A stretch of 64,000 nt of DNA from Sphingomonas zeae (GCF_014197135.1 NZ_JACIFA010000002.1:409908-473907); one strand, 5' to 3'; positions 1 through 8,587 are shown, counted from the stretch's first letter. The notes: a model not told the origin generated them from the letters alone. Numbers and translations are program-made.

Positions 1-269
1 TCGATACGCGCCGCTCGCTGGGGCTGGAGCCGACCGCGCCGCACGTCCGCCGCGCCGTCATCACCCAGCAGGATGGCCATTACTACGCCATGCTGGTCGA
101 CGCTCTGGACGATATCGAGACGTTCGAGACGCGCTCGATGCCACTTGTCGCACCGAAGGAAGACCGCTGGTCGCGTGCCGCCGACGGCATGGTCTTTCGT
201 AATGGCGAGCCGCTCTTGATCCTGGACTTGGCGAAACTAGTGCCGCAGCCGGCGGCTATGCTGGCCTGA
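1..269 (+). CDS. cheW: CheW-like chemotaxis coupling protein (3' end only)
   Basis: The reading frame is open from base 3 to the TGA at 267-269 and gives the last 88 residues of a protein cut off by the window edge. The visible part contains a DTRRSLGL stretch, an HYYAMLVDALDDIETF strand-turn segment and ends in NGEPLLILDLAKLV, which matches the C-terminal half of the CheW beta-barrel fold. CheW couples chemoreceptors to the kinase CheA. It lies directly upstream of cheY, cheB and cheR, which supports the call; cheA and receptors are probably further upstream. The gene could also be a CheW-domain protein of another name, because the N-terminus is not visible. Confidence 0.8.
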   Translation, partial: DTRRSLGLEPTAPHVRRAVITQQDGHYYAMLVDALDDIETFETRSMPLVAPKEDRWSRAADGMVFRNGEPLLILDLAKLVPQPAAMLA

Positions 270-351
270 CCGATTAACGGGACCGTTACTTTCGAGCACT
301 ATTTTGAATGGCAGGTCCATTGGGACCCCAGGTAGGAATAGGGCGTACCGA

Positions 352-717
352 ATGAAGACCTGTCTCGTCGTCGACGACTCCAAGGTGATCCGCAAGGTCG
401 CGCGCCACATATTGGAAACGCTCGACCTGCAGGTGCGCGAGGCCGGGGACGGCCGCGAGGCGCTGGAGGCTTGCCTGGAGGCGGTTCCCGACGTCATCCT
501 TCTCGATTGGAACATGCCGGTGATGAGCGGCATGGATTTCCTGCGAGCGTTGCGCGACGCCAATCTGCCGCGGCGGCCCCGCATCGTTTTCTGCACCACC
601 GAAAATGGCATGGCGCATATCCGCGCCGCGATCGACGCGGGCGCGGACGAATATATCATGAAGCCGTTCGATCGCGACACGCTGGAAAGCAAGCTCCAGC
701 TGGTCGGCATGATCTGA
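352..717 (+). CDS. cheY: Chemotaxis response regulator CheY
   Basis: A 121-residue single receiver domain with no output domain. The acidic pair D8-D9 (VVDDSK), the phosphorylatable aspartate D52 (ILLDWNMP), a conserved Thr in FCTTENGM and the Lys of MKPFD are all present. I chose the ATG at 352 because the receiver begins immediately after it; an in-frame ATG at 304 would add 16 residues without homology. Phosphorylated CheY binds the flagellar motor switch. It sits 82 bp after cheW and 32 bp before cheB, presumably in one operon. Confidence 0.92.
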   Translation: MKTCLVVDDSKVIRKVARHILETLDLQVREAGDGREALEACLEAVPDVILLDWNMPVMSGMDFLRALRDANLPRRPRIVFCTTENGMAHIRAAIDAGADEYIMKPFDRDTLESKLQLVGMI

Positions 718-749
718 ACGGGACGGCATCCGTCCGGGATCGCTGCGCC

Positions 750-1844
750 ATGACCTACATCCCCCCGCCCCCCATTCACGCCACGCCATCCGCGACCCGG
801 GAGGTCGGGGCCACCCGGGTTCTGATCGTCGACGATTCGGCGGTCGCCCGGGCCTTGATCGCGCGGCAGATCGAGCCGCATGAGCGGTTTCGGGTGGTTG
901 GCGCGGTCAGCCATGTCGAGGCGGCGCTGGCATTTCTCAGCGACCATTCGGCTGACATCATCCTGCTCGACGTCGCCATGCCGGGCATGGACGGCATCAC
1001 CGCGCTGCCCCGGCTGATCGCGGCGGGCGGCGGCGCACGGATCATCATCGTCTCGGCCTCCACCCCGGTGGGCGGCGCGGCGGCGGTACAGGCGCTGGCG
1101 CAGGGGGCGGCCGATACGCTCGACAAGCCCCGGCCGCAGGGTTTGGCGGGGTTTGGCGATGCGCTCCTCCAGAAGCTCGACGCGCTGGCCCGTTCGGGCG
1201 ATCGCGCAGCGCCGGTGCCGCGCACACGCGCGCCGGTAGTCAGGGAAGCCGTCCCGTTCAACGGTGCGTGGCCCGATATCATCGGCATCGGTGCATCGAC
1301 TGGAGGCATTCATGCGCTGAGCGAACTGTTCGCCCCCATCCCGGCGACGATGACCGTGCCGATCGTGGTGACGCAGCATCTGCCCGCCACCTTCATCTCC
1401 TTTTTCGCAGCACAGATGACCGCCATGGCGCGCCGGCCGAGCGTGATGGCCGAGGACCGGATGCGCGTTCGAGCCGGTCAGATCATCGTAGCCCCTGGTG
1501 ACGCGCACGTCACTTTCGTCCGGCTGACCGATGGCGGCGCGGCGATCCGGTTGAAGTATGAGCGCGCGCGCAGCGGCTGCCTGCCATCGGTCGATCCGAT
1601 GTTCGCCTCGATGGCCGAGCTATGGGGTGAGAGGGCCTGGGGCATCGTGCTGACGGGGATGGGGCGCGACGGACTGGAGGGAGCACGGATGCTGAAGGCC
1701 GCAGGCGCGACGATCGTCGCCCAGGACCGCGACAGCGCGGTCGTCTGGGGAATGCCCGGCGCGGTCGTCACCGATGGGCTCGCCGATGCCGTGATGACCC
1801 CAGAGGCGATCGGCGCGATGATCGCGGCGGGAGCGCCCCGCTGA
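750..1844 (+). CDS. cheB: Protein-glutamate methylesterase/deamidase CheB
   Basis: The product is 364 residues from the ATG at 750. An N-terminal receiver (RVLIVDDSAVARALI, phospho-Asp in ILLDVAMPGMDG near residue 75) is followed by a linker and a CheB catalytic domain. That domain has the serine motif GASTGG near residue 182, the histidine of TQHLP near 208 and the aspartate of GMGRDG near 305. CheB removes methyl groups from receptor glutamates during adaptation. A longer open frame starts at 471 inside cheY, but the domain homology begins only after 750. The stop overlaps the cheR start by one base (TGATG), which implies translational coupling. Confidence 0.93.
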   Translation: MTYIPPPPIHATPSATREVGATRVLIVDDSAVARALIARQIEPHERFRVVGAVSHVEAALAFLSDHSADIILLDVAMPGMDGITALPRLIAAGGGARIIIVSASTPVGGAAAVQALAQGAADTLDKPRPQGLAGFGDALLQKLDALARSGDRAAPVPRTRAPVVREAVPFNGAWPDIIGIGASTGGIHALSELFAPIPATMTVPIVVTQHLPATFISFFAAQMTAMARRPSVMAEDRMRVRAGQIIVAPGDAHVTFVRLTDGGAAIRLKYERARSGCLPSVDPMFASMAELWGERAWGIVLTGMGRDGLEGARMLKAAGATIVAQDRDSAVVWGMPGAVVTDGLADAVMTPEAIGAMIAAGAPR

Positions 1845-2743
1845 TGGTCATGGCCTCAAGCTGGACGCCGGCAACCCCTGTCCGACCCGGAGGCATGGCG
1901 ATGGTGCAATCCGCCTCGTCGGGCCAGTCGCTCGCCGTCCTCAGCGCCCTCCTCGAGGCACGGACCGGCCAGCAGATCGCCAGCCACCGCTCGACGCGCG
2001 TCGACACCGTCCTGCTACCGCTGATGCGCGAACGGCGGATCGAGACGCTCGATCAACTCGTCTATGCCGTTCTCGACGGCCGCGATCCCCATCTGGCCGG
2101 CCGGGTCATCGATGCGCTGGTCAATGGTGAGACGTCCTTCTTCCGCGACCGGCACGTCTTCGACAATATCGTCGAGGTGGTCACCGAGGTGGAGCGGGCA
2201 GGGCGGCGCGCCCGCATCTGGAGTGCGGGCTGTTCGACGGGGCAGGAGCCCCTGTCGCTGGCGATGATCTTTGCCGAGCGCCAGGAGACACACGGTACGC
2301 CGATGCCCGAGATCGTTGCGACCGACGTGTCGGAAGCCGCCATCGCGCGGGCGCGCAGCGGTTCCTATACCCAGTTCGAGGTGCAGCGCGGCCTGCCCAT
2401 CCGCCAGATGGTCCGCTGGTTCGAAGGGCGACCCGGCAATGAATGGGTGGCTAGGCCCGAACTGCTGCGCCACATCGCCTTTCGCCAGATGAACCTGACA
2501 ATCGACCCGGCGCCCGGCGGATCGTTCGATGTGGTGCTGTGCCGCAATGTCATGCTCTATTTCGCGCCCGAGCCGAAGAAGCGCGCTTTCCATACCATCG
2601 CCGGGGCGATGCGGCCTACCGGCCTGCTGATCCTGGGAGCGGGCGAGACGGTGATGGGACAGACCGACCTGTTCCAGCTCGCCTCGGCCGGGCGTGGCAT
2701 GTACCAGAAGAGCGATATGGGCGATCCCGCGCCACGTGCATGA
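1844..2743 (+). CDS. cheR: Chemotaxis protein methyltransferase CheR
   Basis: The 299-residue product has the CheR N-terminal helical domain (RIETLDQLVYAVLDG, NGETSFFRD near residue 95) and a SAM-dependent methyltransferase domain with the SAGCSTGQEP motif I and a DVVLCRNVMLYF motif. CheR methylates chemoreceptor glutamates using S-adenosylmethionine and opposes CheB. The start at 1844 overlaps the cheB stop; an internal ATG at 1895 would also keep the whole domain, so the first 17 residues are uncertain. It is the last gene of the visible chemotaxis operon. Confidence 0.93.
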   Translation: MVMASSWTPATPVRPGGMAMVQSASSGQSLAVLSALLEARTGQQIASHRSTRVDTVLLPLMRERRIETLDQLVYAVLDGRDPHLAGRVIDALVNGETSFFRDRHVFDNIVEVVTEVERAGRRARIWSAGCSTGQEPLSLAMIFAERQETHGTPMPEIVATDVSEAAIARARSGSYTQFEVQRGLPIRQMVRWFEGRPGNEWVARPELLRHIAFRQMNLTIDPAPGGSFDVVLCRNVMLYFAPEPKKRAFHTIAGAMRPTGLLILGAGETVMGQTDLFQLASAGRGMYQKSDMGDPAPRA

Positions 2744-2810
2744 AGCCATATCCTTGCGCGCGGCTTCCCGCTAACAGGGGCGGACGAACCGGGGTCGTTC
2801 AGGAGGTTGC

Positions 2811-3500
2811 ATGACGATCGTCGACACGCCGTCACCCAATTTCGACGCGCGTAGCCTGCCCATCACGATGATCGTATTGCACTATACGGGGATGCAGGAT
2901 GCGGAATCGGCTATCGCCCGTCTGCGTGATCCCGAGGCCAAGGTGTCGTGCCACTATCTCGTCGCCGAGGACGGCACCGTGCTGCGCATGGTCGACGAGG
3001 CGGAGCGCGCCTGGCATGCGGGCCGCTCACACTGGCGATCGATCGAGGATGTCAACTCGGCGAGCATCGGGATCGAGATCGTCAATCCCGGCCATGACTG
3101 GGGCTATCGCCCGTTCCCGGACGAACAGATCGCGGCGGTGATGGAACTGGTCGCCGACATCCAGAAGCGGCACGGCATCACGCGGGGCAATATCGTCGGC
3201 CATTCCGACATCGCCCCCGCCCGCAAGCGCGATCCCGGCGAACTGTTCCCCTGGGGCGATCTTGCCAAGCGTCGCCTGGCCCTGCCGCGCCCGACCAAGA
3301 ATCTGATGGACCCGATGTGGACCGAAGCGGGTTTCTGCCTGGCGCTGGAACGCTTCGGCTATGACGTGACCGACCGGATGGCGGCGATCATGGCGTTCCA
3401 GCGGCGCTTTCGCCCCGAACTGATCGACGGCGAGATCGATGCTGAGTGTCGGATGATCCTGCTGGCGTTGCTCCTGCCGCGTCCGCAGGGGGATGGTTGA
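2811..3500 (+). CDS. N-acetylmuramoyl-L-alanine amidase (AmpD-like, amidase_2 plus peptidoglycan-binding domain)
   Basis: A 229-residue protein with a strong AGGAGG ribosome site at 2801-2806. The amidase_2 fold is clear: the first zinc histidine in IVLHYTG, the AWHAG motif, and the second ligand pair in GHSDIAPARKRDPG. The last 60 residues resemble a three-helix peptidoglycan-binding domain (MAAIMAFQRRFRPELIDGE). No signal peptide is visible, so it probably acts in the cytoplasm on recycled anhydro-muropeptides, like AmpD. AmiD-type envelope amidases have the same fold, so the compartment is inferred. Confidence 0.88.
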   Translation: MTIVDTPSPNFDARSLPITMIVLHYTGMQDAESAIARLRDPEAKVSCHYLVAEDGTVLRMVDEAERAWHAGRSHWRSIEDVNSASIGIEIVNPGHDWGYRPFPDEQIAAVMELVADIQKRHGITRGNIVGHSDIAPARKRDPGELFPWGDLAKRRLALPRPTKNLMDPMWTEAGFCLALERFGYDVTDRMAAIMAFQRRFRPELIDGEIDAECRMILLALLLPRPQGDG

Positions 3501-3514
3501 GGGGATTCCCTTGG

Positions 3515-3590
3515 CCTTCGACTTCGCTCAGCCTGAACGGCTCTTCGGGTTCAATACGTCACTCCGTTCAGGCTGAGCGAAGTCGAAGCC
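3515..3590. repeat. REP-like inverted repeat, family A
   Basis: Two copies of a roughly 26-bp unit face each other: one at 3515-3540 reading toward GCCTGAACGG and its reverse complement at 3564-3590. The core is GCTGAGCGAAGTCGAAG on the minus or plus strand respectively. Related single copies lie at about 25308-25334, 38610-38634 and, truncated, 38750-38762. All are intergenic. Together the facing copies could form a long hairpin between the amidase gene and the RNase P RNA gene. Confidence 0.85.
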
Positions 3591-3651
3591 CACGCGATAC
3601 CCCCACTCACAAACCCCTTGCCCTCCGCTGCATTCTCGCTACAGCCGCCCG

Positions 3652-4036
3652 CAGTCAGAGGGCCGGGCGGCCGCGGCTTCGGGAAACCGGGGGCGAGGAA
3701 AGTCCGGGCTCCGCGGAACGACGGTGCCGGGTAACGCCCGGCGGGGGTGACCCCAGGGACAGTGCCACAGAGAGCAGACGGCCACGGCTTCGGCCAGGTC
3801 AGGGTGAAAGGGTGCGGTAAAAGCGCACCGCGGTCCCGGTAACGGGAACGGCATGGCAAACCCCACCGGGAGCAAGACCGAATAGGGATGGCATGGCGCG
3901 AAAGCGCCGGGGCGTGTTCCCGCCCGCTATCCGGGTTGGTTGCTTGAGGCGATGCGCAAGCATCGTCCTAGAAGAATGGTCGCCCATCCGGCTTTGGCCG
4001 GTGGACAGAACCCGGCTTACAGGCCCTCTGGCTGAT
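3652..4036 (+). ncRNA. rnpB: RNase P RNA (class A)
   Basis: The catalytic RNA of RNase P, which matures tRNA 5' ends. Diagnostic conserved blocks are present in order: GAGGAAAGTCCGGGCTC near 3694, ACAGAGAGCAGA near 3769, a GGTGAAA-type block near 3805, GAATGGTCGCC near 3973 and ACAGAACCCGGCTTAC near 4005. The terminal P1 helix pairs CAGAGGGCC (3656-3664) with GGCCCTCTG (4022-4030). The exact ends are set by this helix and are good to a few bases. No protein-coding gene is called in this stretch. Confidence 0.96.
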
Positions 4037-4058
4037 GTCCTGCGCGGGCGGGGTCCGA

Positions 4059-5138
4059 TCAGGACCCGCCCAGCGCGTTGGAATGGATCGTGATGGCCGT
4101 GCCCTGCGACCTGCCCGTCGGTGCACCCTTGGCGATGAGATCGAATACCTGTTCGGGGCGGGGCAAATTCGTGAATGACGGATAGCTGCTCGCGCTGTTG
4201 TCGACGTCGTTCAAACGAACGGCATATGACCTGGTCTTGCGATTTTCCACTTGGCTCATGAGATCGGGGAAGACGTCTATCGTCCGCCCGGCATCATAGA
4301 GTGCGATCATATAGCCGTCGCTGTCGCTTTCCTCCCAACGATAGACCCCGAACGGAGTCGTGCCGGCGCCCTCACGGCACAGGGGAGCGGCAGGTTTAAC
4401 CGGTTCCGCCTTCGGGTTCGCCTTGTCCTTCTCGATCTGATCGATGACCGCGGCGTTCATCAGCAACGTGAACAGCGGATTGAACGTGTTCGATTTTTCC
4501 ACCTTGGCCTTGGGCAGGTGCGCGAAGTCGGTCTGCACCGCGCAGGGGCTGATCGGCACGGCCGGGCCGGGATAAGCGGCGGTGGTTGCAATGGCGGGCT
4601 TCAGCGCGGCGATGATCTCGTTCATCTTCTGATCGAGAGCGTCAGCAGTCAGCTTCTCGGCAGTCAGACGTGCGACCAACATCCATTCGCCCATCGGCAT
4701 GACGGCCAGCGAGGTGCTGCGATAGGGGCTGCTCAGCAGCGACCAGCTTTGCCGCAGGGCGACCGCTGGACCGGAACCGGATGGGGCGAAGGCGATCGGA
4801 TCGGCGCTGGCAGGGGCGCCCTTGTCGAAATTCTTGCGCTCCTCGATCGCAGTACGCGAGCGGTCGAACCACAGGGGCACACTGGGCACCGCCGGGTGGA
4901 AAAGGAACAGCGTGGCGAAGACCGATCGGTCGGCGCTCTCCAGCTTGACCGCAATGTCATGCTCGGTCGTGGTCGCGTCGGTGATCTGGGTCCGGTTCAG
5001 ACCGGCGACGTTCGACCGGACGATCAGCTTGGTCCTTGCGTGCATCCAGCCCTTGTTCGCCGGAACCTCCAGATCACGCGCCCACACGCCGCTCGCCATC
5101 ACGACCGCCGCCAGTGCCGCCAAATTCCAAGCCCGCAT
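4059..5138 (-). CDS. Secreted hypothetical protein
   Basis: A 359-residue protein that I do not recognise. It opens with a short typical signal peptide (a hydrophobic run ending near GVWA, residues 1-20), so it should be exported to the periplasm. The mature part has no obvious repeats or catalytic motif; two cysteines near the middle (SPCAV and APLCRE) could form a disulfide. It stands alone between rnpB and the carbonic anhydrase gene, in the same direction as the latter, with a 60-bp gap. Codon use matches its neighbours. Confidence 0.8.
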   Translation of the reverse strand: MRAWNLAALAAVVMASGVWARDLEVPANKGWMHARTKLIVRSNVAGLNRTQITDATTTEHDIAVKLESADRSVFATLFLFHPAVPSVPLWFDRSRTAIEERKNFDKGAPASADPIAFAPSGSGPAVALRQSWSLLSSPYRSTSLAVMPMGEWMLVARLTAEKLTADALDQKMNEIIAALKPAIATTAAYPGPAVPISPCAVQTDFAHLPKAKVEKSNTFNPLFTLLMNAAVIDQIEKDKANPKAEPVKPAAPLCREGAGTTPFGVYRWEESDSDGYMIALYDAGRTIDVFPDLMSQVENRKTRSYAVRLNDVDNSASSYPSFTNLPRPEQVFDLIAKGAPTGRSQGTAITIHSNALGGS

Positions 5139-5198
5139 GACATTCTCCCTGATGGGGAGAGCCTATGCGCTGCTCAGGGCAGGATCAAGCGAACGGGA

Positions 5199-5837
5199 TC
5201 ACACCAGAACCTTGTCCGGCCGCGCCAGCCCGTCGAGATCGGTGTTCGCGTCGATTTCGAGCAGCGTTTTGATATGCCCGTCGCGAATGTCATAGACCCA
5301 GCCGTGCAGCCATAGCTCGCGCTTTTCGGCAAAGGCCTTCTGGATGGTGTCGAGCCGTGCCAGGTGGCGCAACTGTTCCATCACGTTCACTTCGACCAGG
5401 CGATTGACCCGGGCGGCCTGATCCGGCTGGGAATCGATTTCATCCTGATGGCGATGCAGCACGTCGCGGGCATTGGCCAGCCACTGGTCGAACGGCCCCT
5501 CCGTTCCGCCTTCGAGCGTCGCCAGCACGCCGCCACAGCCGTGATGGCCGCACAGGATGACGTGACGAACCTTCAGCACGTCGACGGCGTACTGGACGAC
5601 CGACAAGAGGTTCAGATCGTCGTCGTGGACCAGATTGGCGATATTGCGGTGGAGAAACATGCCGCCGGGCGGCGTCATGGTCATCTGCTCCGGCGTCACC
5701 CGGCTGTCCGAGCAACCGATCCAGAGGAAGTCGGGCTTCTGTCCCGCCGTCTGCCGTTGGAAGAAGTCGGTCTTCTCCTCGAGCAGTTCGGTGGCCCAGG
5801 CCTTATTGGCGAGCAGGAGCTGCTTATATTCCCTCAT
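5199..5837 (-). CDS. Beta-class carbonic anhydrase
   Basis: A 212-residue beta-carbonic anhydrase that interconverts CO2 and bicarbonate. The zinc ligands are visible in GCSDSR (Cys and the Asp-Arg dyad) and in the CGHHGCGG stretch (His and Cys). The start at 5837 overlaps the stop of the upstream SulP gene by four bases (ATGA), so the two are translationally coupled. The length is standard for the family. The pairing with a SulP permease suggests bicarbonate handling; SulP-carbonic anhydrase pairs and fusions are known in bacteria. Confidence 0.95.
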   Translation of the reverse strand: MREYKQLLLANKAWATELLEEKTDFFQRQTAGQKPDFLWIGCSDSRVTPEQMTMTPPGGMFLHRNIANLVHDDDLNLLSVVQYAVDVLKVRHVILCGHHGCGGVLATLEGGTEGPFDQWLANARDVLHRHQDEIDSQPDQAARVNRLVEVNVMEQLRHLARLDTIQKAFAEKRELWLHGWVYDIRDGHIKTLLEIDANTDLDGLARPDKVLV

Positions 5838-7414
5838 GCGTAGCGCACTCCTGTCGATGGGGCATTGATGAGCGGGGCGGTCCGCTCGGCGATGTCGCCG
5901 CGCACGATCACGCTGATCCCGCGGAAGTCGGCGCCCTTGATGAAGGCGTTGATGATGTCGACATTGTCCAGGTCGACATAGGAGGTAGAGGACAGGTCGA
6001 TCAGCAGGTTGGCACCGTCCGGCACCTTGGCCAGCGACTTCTGCAACTCGTACTTGTGGATGAAGTACAGGTTGCGCCGCGCGCGGATCAGGCAATCCTC
6101 GTCGTCGCAGGCGAAGGTCAGCGCAGGGCGGAAATTGCGCGCCACGACGAATACGAAGCCCACGACCAGCCCGACCAGGATCCCGATCAGCAGGTCGGTG
6201 CGCAGGATTGCCAGGATGGTGACGATGAAGGGGATGAACTGGCTCCACCCCTGCTTGTATCGCTCGGTGAACAGCTTGGGCTTGCACAGCTTATAGCCGG
6301 TGGCGATCAGCACGGCGGCGAGTGCTGCGAGCGGGATCTGGTTCAGCACGACCGGGATCAGCGCGACCGAGATCAGCAGCCAGGTGGCGTGCAGCATGGT
6401 CGACAGCTTGCTCTCCGCCCCTGCATCGACATTGGCCGAGGAGCGGACGATCACCGAGGTGACGGGCAGGCCGCCGAGCAGGCCGGAGACGATATTGCCG
6501 CCGCCCTGCGCCATCAGCTCCCAATTCTTGTCGGTGGTGCGGCGGCGCGGATCGAGTTCGTCGACCGCCTTGACGCTGAGCAGCGATTCGAGGCTGGCGA
6601 CGATCGCCAGCGTGATCGCGGTGGTCCACACCGCGCCCATGCCGATCGCGGAAAAGTCGGGCAGACGGAACTGGCCGACGAACTCCGACGCGCTGCCGGC
6701 AACCGGCACCTGCACCAAATGCGCCCCCGCCAACTGCCATTCGGGACGCAGCGCGCCGAGCAGCATGTTGCCAACCACGCCGATGACGACGACGACCAGC
6801 GGCCCCGGCAACAGCCGCAGCGGGCCTTGCTTGGGCTTGGCGTGATCCCACCAGAACAGGAAGGCCAGCGAGACGCCGCCGATCAGGACCGCGCCCGGCG
6901 CGATGTCGTTGCTGACGCTGGTCCACAAGTCGGTGAAGGTGTTGCCGCCCGCACGACTGGCATATTCAAAGCTGCCCTCGAAATCGCCGTCATAGCCGAC
7001 CGCGTGGGGGACCTGCTTCAGGATCAGGATCAGGCCGATCGCCGCCAGCATCCCGGTGATCACCGAGGAGGGGACGAACTCGGCCAGAACGCCCGCGCGC
7101 GTGAACGAGAAGGCCAGCTGGAGCACGCCCGCCAGCGTCACCGCCAGCAGGAAGACCTGGAAGCTGGGCAGCCGTTCGATCGCCTCGAACACGATCACGG
7201 TCAGACCGGCCGCAGGCCCCGCGACCGACAAGGGGGATTTGGAGAGAAAACCGACGACCAGACCGCCCACGATTCCGGCGATCATGCCCGCAAAAGGTGG
7301 TGCGCCCGAGGCGACCGCGACACCCAGGCAGAGCGGCAACGCGACCAGCGCCACCACGATCGAGGCTGGCACGTCCGCTCTCGCGGTGGCCAGGAAAGAA
7401 CGACTTTTGGCCAC
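5834..7414 (-). CDS. SulP family anion permease with C-terminal STAS-like domain
   Basis: The product is about 526 residues, with 10 or more hydrophobic segments, SulP signatures (ASGAPPFAGMIAGIVGG, GPAAGLTV) and a C-terminal STAS-like region (LLIDLSSTSYVDLDNV). SulP proteins carry sulfate, bicarbonate or dicarboxylates across the inner membrane. Coupling to a carbonic anhydrase gene favours bicarbonate here, an inference. I placed the start at the GTG 7414, because an AGGAG sits five bases upstream. The longer frame from the ATG at 7462 lacks a ribosome site and begins inside a palindrome. Confidence 0.9.
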   Translation of the reverse strand: MAKSRSFLATARADVPASIVVALVALPLCLGVAVASGAPPFAGMIAGIVGGLVVGFLSKSPLSVAGPAAGLTVIVFEAIERLPSFQVFLLAVTLAGVLQLAFSFTRAGVLAEFVPSSVITGMLAAIGLILILKQVPHAVGYDGDFEGSFEYASRAGGNTFTDLWTSVSNDIAPGAVLIGGVSLAFLFWWDHAKPKQGPLRLLPGPLVVVVIGVVGNMLLGALRPEWQLAGAHLVQVPVAGSASEFVGQFRLPDFSAIGMGAVWTTAITLAIVASLESLLSVKAVDELDPRRRTTDKNWELMAQGGGNIVSGLLGGLPVTSVIVRSSANVDAGAESKLSTMLHATWLLISVALIPVVLNQIPLAALAAVLIATGYKLCKPKLFTERYKQGWSQFIPFIVTILAILRTDLLIGILVGLVVGFVFVVARNFRPALTFACDDEDCLIRARRNLYFIHKYELQKSLAKVPDGANLLIDLSSTSYVDLDNVDIINAFIKGADFRGISVIVRGDIAERTAPLINAPSTGVRYA

Positions 7415-7445
7415 GACGGCTCCTGACAAGGCTAGACGTCCGCAT

Positions 7446-7462
7446 ATGTCCGGTACGGACAT
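7446..7462. promoter_or_regulatory. 17-bp palindrome upstream of the SulP/carbonic anhydrase operon
   Basis: ATGTCCG (7446-7452) and its exact complement CGGACAT (7456-7462) flank a 3-bp centre. The site lies 32 bp upstream of the preferred SulP start in an intergenic gap shared with the divergent J-domain gene. It looks like an operator for a dimeric regulator, but no cognate regulator is encoded next to it. Confidence 0.45.
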
Positions 7463-7601
7463 GAATATATGATGACGTTTAATTCATGAACGAGGCAGCC
7501 GTTGCCGGTCAAGCGTTTCGGCGGCGCCATTTGACGGCCCGGTACCGCAAAGCTTGACCTCCGTGCTTGCACCGGCGCGCAAGTCGCTTAAATCGGCCGG
7601 C

Positions 7602-8141
7602 GTGGCGCGTTCTTCTACCCGATCCAACGACTGGGGCTTTCCTCGCTGGCGCAGTTACGGCGCGGCGCGGGAGGCCAAACCCGTGCGAATCTGCGACCGG
7701 CATGGTTGTGATCAGCCGGGCAATTGCCCCGCGCCCAAATCCCCCAACAGCCCCGATCGCTGGTATTTCTGCGAGGCCCATGCCGCCGAGTATAATCGCG
7801 GCTGGGATTATTTTCAGGGTCTGAGCGCCGAGGAGGCCGCCGCGCGCGAAGCCTCTGAACGGCGGACGAGCGCGGGCTATGCCCAATCCAAGCACCAGGC
7901 CTGGGCCGGGCCGGGCGACGGCACCCGCTCCCGCGACGAGATGCGCGCGCTCGATGCGCTGGGTCTCGAGCCAGACGCCGAGTTCGACCTGATCCGCGCA
8001 ACCTGGCGCGGCCTCGCCAAGGCGAACCACCCCGATATCCGCCCCAACGACCCGGAGGCAGCGACCAAGTTCCAGCAGGTTCAGGCAGCCTATGAGGTCC
8101 TGCGCGCCGCGGAGGAACGGCGGAGCTGGAAACCCGAATGA
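7602..8141 (+). CDS. J-domain protein with N-terminal Cys/His cluster
   Basis: A protein of about 179 residues. The N-terminal half holds a conserved-looking cysteine/histidine cluster (CDRHGCDQPGNCPAP, then FCEAH), probably a zinc site. The C-terminal 60 residues are a J domain with the diagnostic HPD (AKANHPDIRP). J proteins stimulate Hsp70 ATPase. No clear ribosome site distinguishes the GTG at 7602 from a TTG at 7554; I took the GTG because similar proteins begin with the SNDWGFPRW segment. It overlaps the next gene by four bases. Confidence 0.82.
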   Translation: MARSSTRSNDWGFPRWRSYGAAREAKPVRICDRHGCDQPGNCPAPKSPNSPDRWYFCEAHAAEYNRGWDYFQGLSAEEAAAREASERRTSAGYAQSKHQAWAGPGDGTRSRDEMRALDALGLEPDAEFDLIRATWRGLAKANHPDIRPNDPEAATKFQQVQAAYEVLRAAEERRSWKPE

Positions 8142-8458
8142 TCCGCCGCGCCAAGGCGGAATGGGAAGCAACGGTCCTGGTCTGCGGCAAATGCTCGAAA
8201 AAGGTCGGCGGCGGGTTCGGGCCGAAGGGCAAGACTTCGCTGGCCAAGGCGCTGAAGCGAATATTCGGCAAGGGGCGCAAGGCCTCGGTCGGGGTGATCG
8301 AGACCAAGTGCCTGGGACTGTGTCCGAAAAATGCCGTGACGCTGGTCGATGGGCGCCGGCCGGGGGAATGGCTGGTGGTGACGCCGGACGAGGATGTCGA
8401 GGCGATCGCGGCGCGATTGGGGCGGGGGGAGTTGGGGTTTCAAGCCGGGGCTCGGTGA
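8138..8458 (+). CDS. (2Fe-2S) thioredoxin-like ferredoxin
   Basis: A 106-residue protein with cysteines in VCGKCSKK and, 35-40 residues later, CLGLCPKNAV. This is the spacing of the thioredoxin-like 2Fe-2S ferredoxin family. It probably carries one 2Fe-2S cluster for electron transfer or cluster delivery. Its ATG overlaps the stop of the J-domain gene (ATGA), so they form an operon. The last 15 residues are Gly/Arg-rich and run into a repeat element. Confidence 0.85.
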   Translation: MIRRAKAEWEATVLVCGKCSKKVGGGFGPKGKTSLAKALKRIFGKGRKASVGVIETKCLGLCPKNAVTLVDGRRPGEWLVVTPDEDVEAIAARLGRGELGFQAGAR

Positions 8459-8467
8459 GACCCCTTG

Positions 8468-8506
8468 GCCCTCCCCCATCCCCTCCCGCCTGCGGGAGGG
8501 GAGCGG
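8468..8506. repeat. Intergenic hairpin repeat, family B, copy 1
   Basis: A GC-rich unit reading CCCTCCCCCATCCCCTCCCG then CTGCGGGAGGGG, whose core CCCTCCCGC/GCGGGAGGG forms a tight hairpin. It is inverted relative to the copy at 8588-8630. Related copies cluster near 31.3-31.9 kb. Confidence 0.8.
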
Positions 8507-8587
8507 CCAGGCGGCCAGCACCGGGGCTGTTTCGTCAGGCCAAGCCCTAATTTAAACGGTCGAGGATCGCACGTCACTCGCCTCTAG

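Noticed and set aside
6056..7426. A 456-codon plus-strand frame
   Set aside because: It is antisense to the SulP permease and encodes a charged, low-complexity product.
7415..7462. SulP start at ATG 7462
   Set aside because: No ribosome site precedes it and the ATG lies inside a 17-bp palindrome, whereas the GTG at 7414 has AGGAG at proper spacing.
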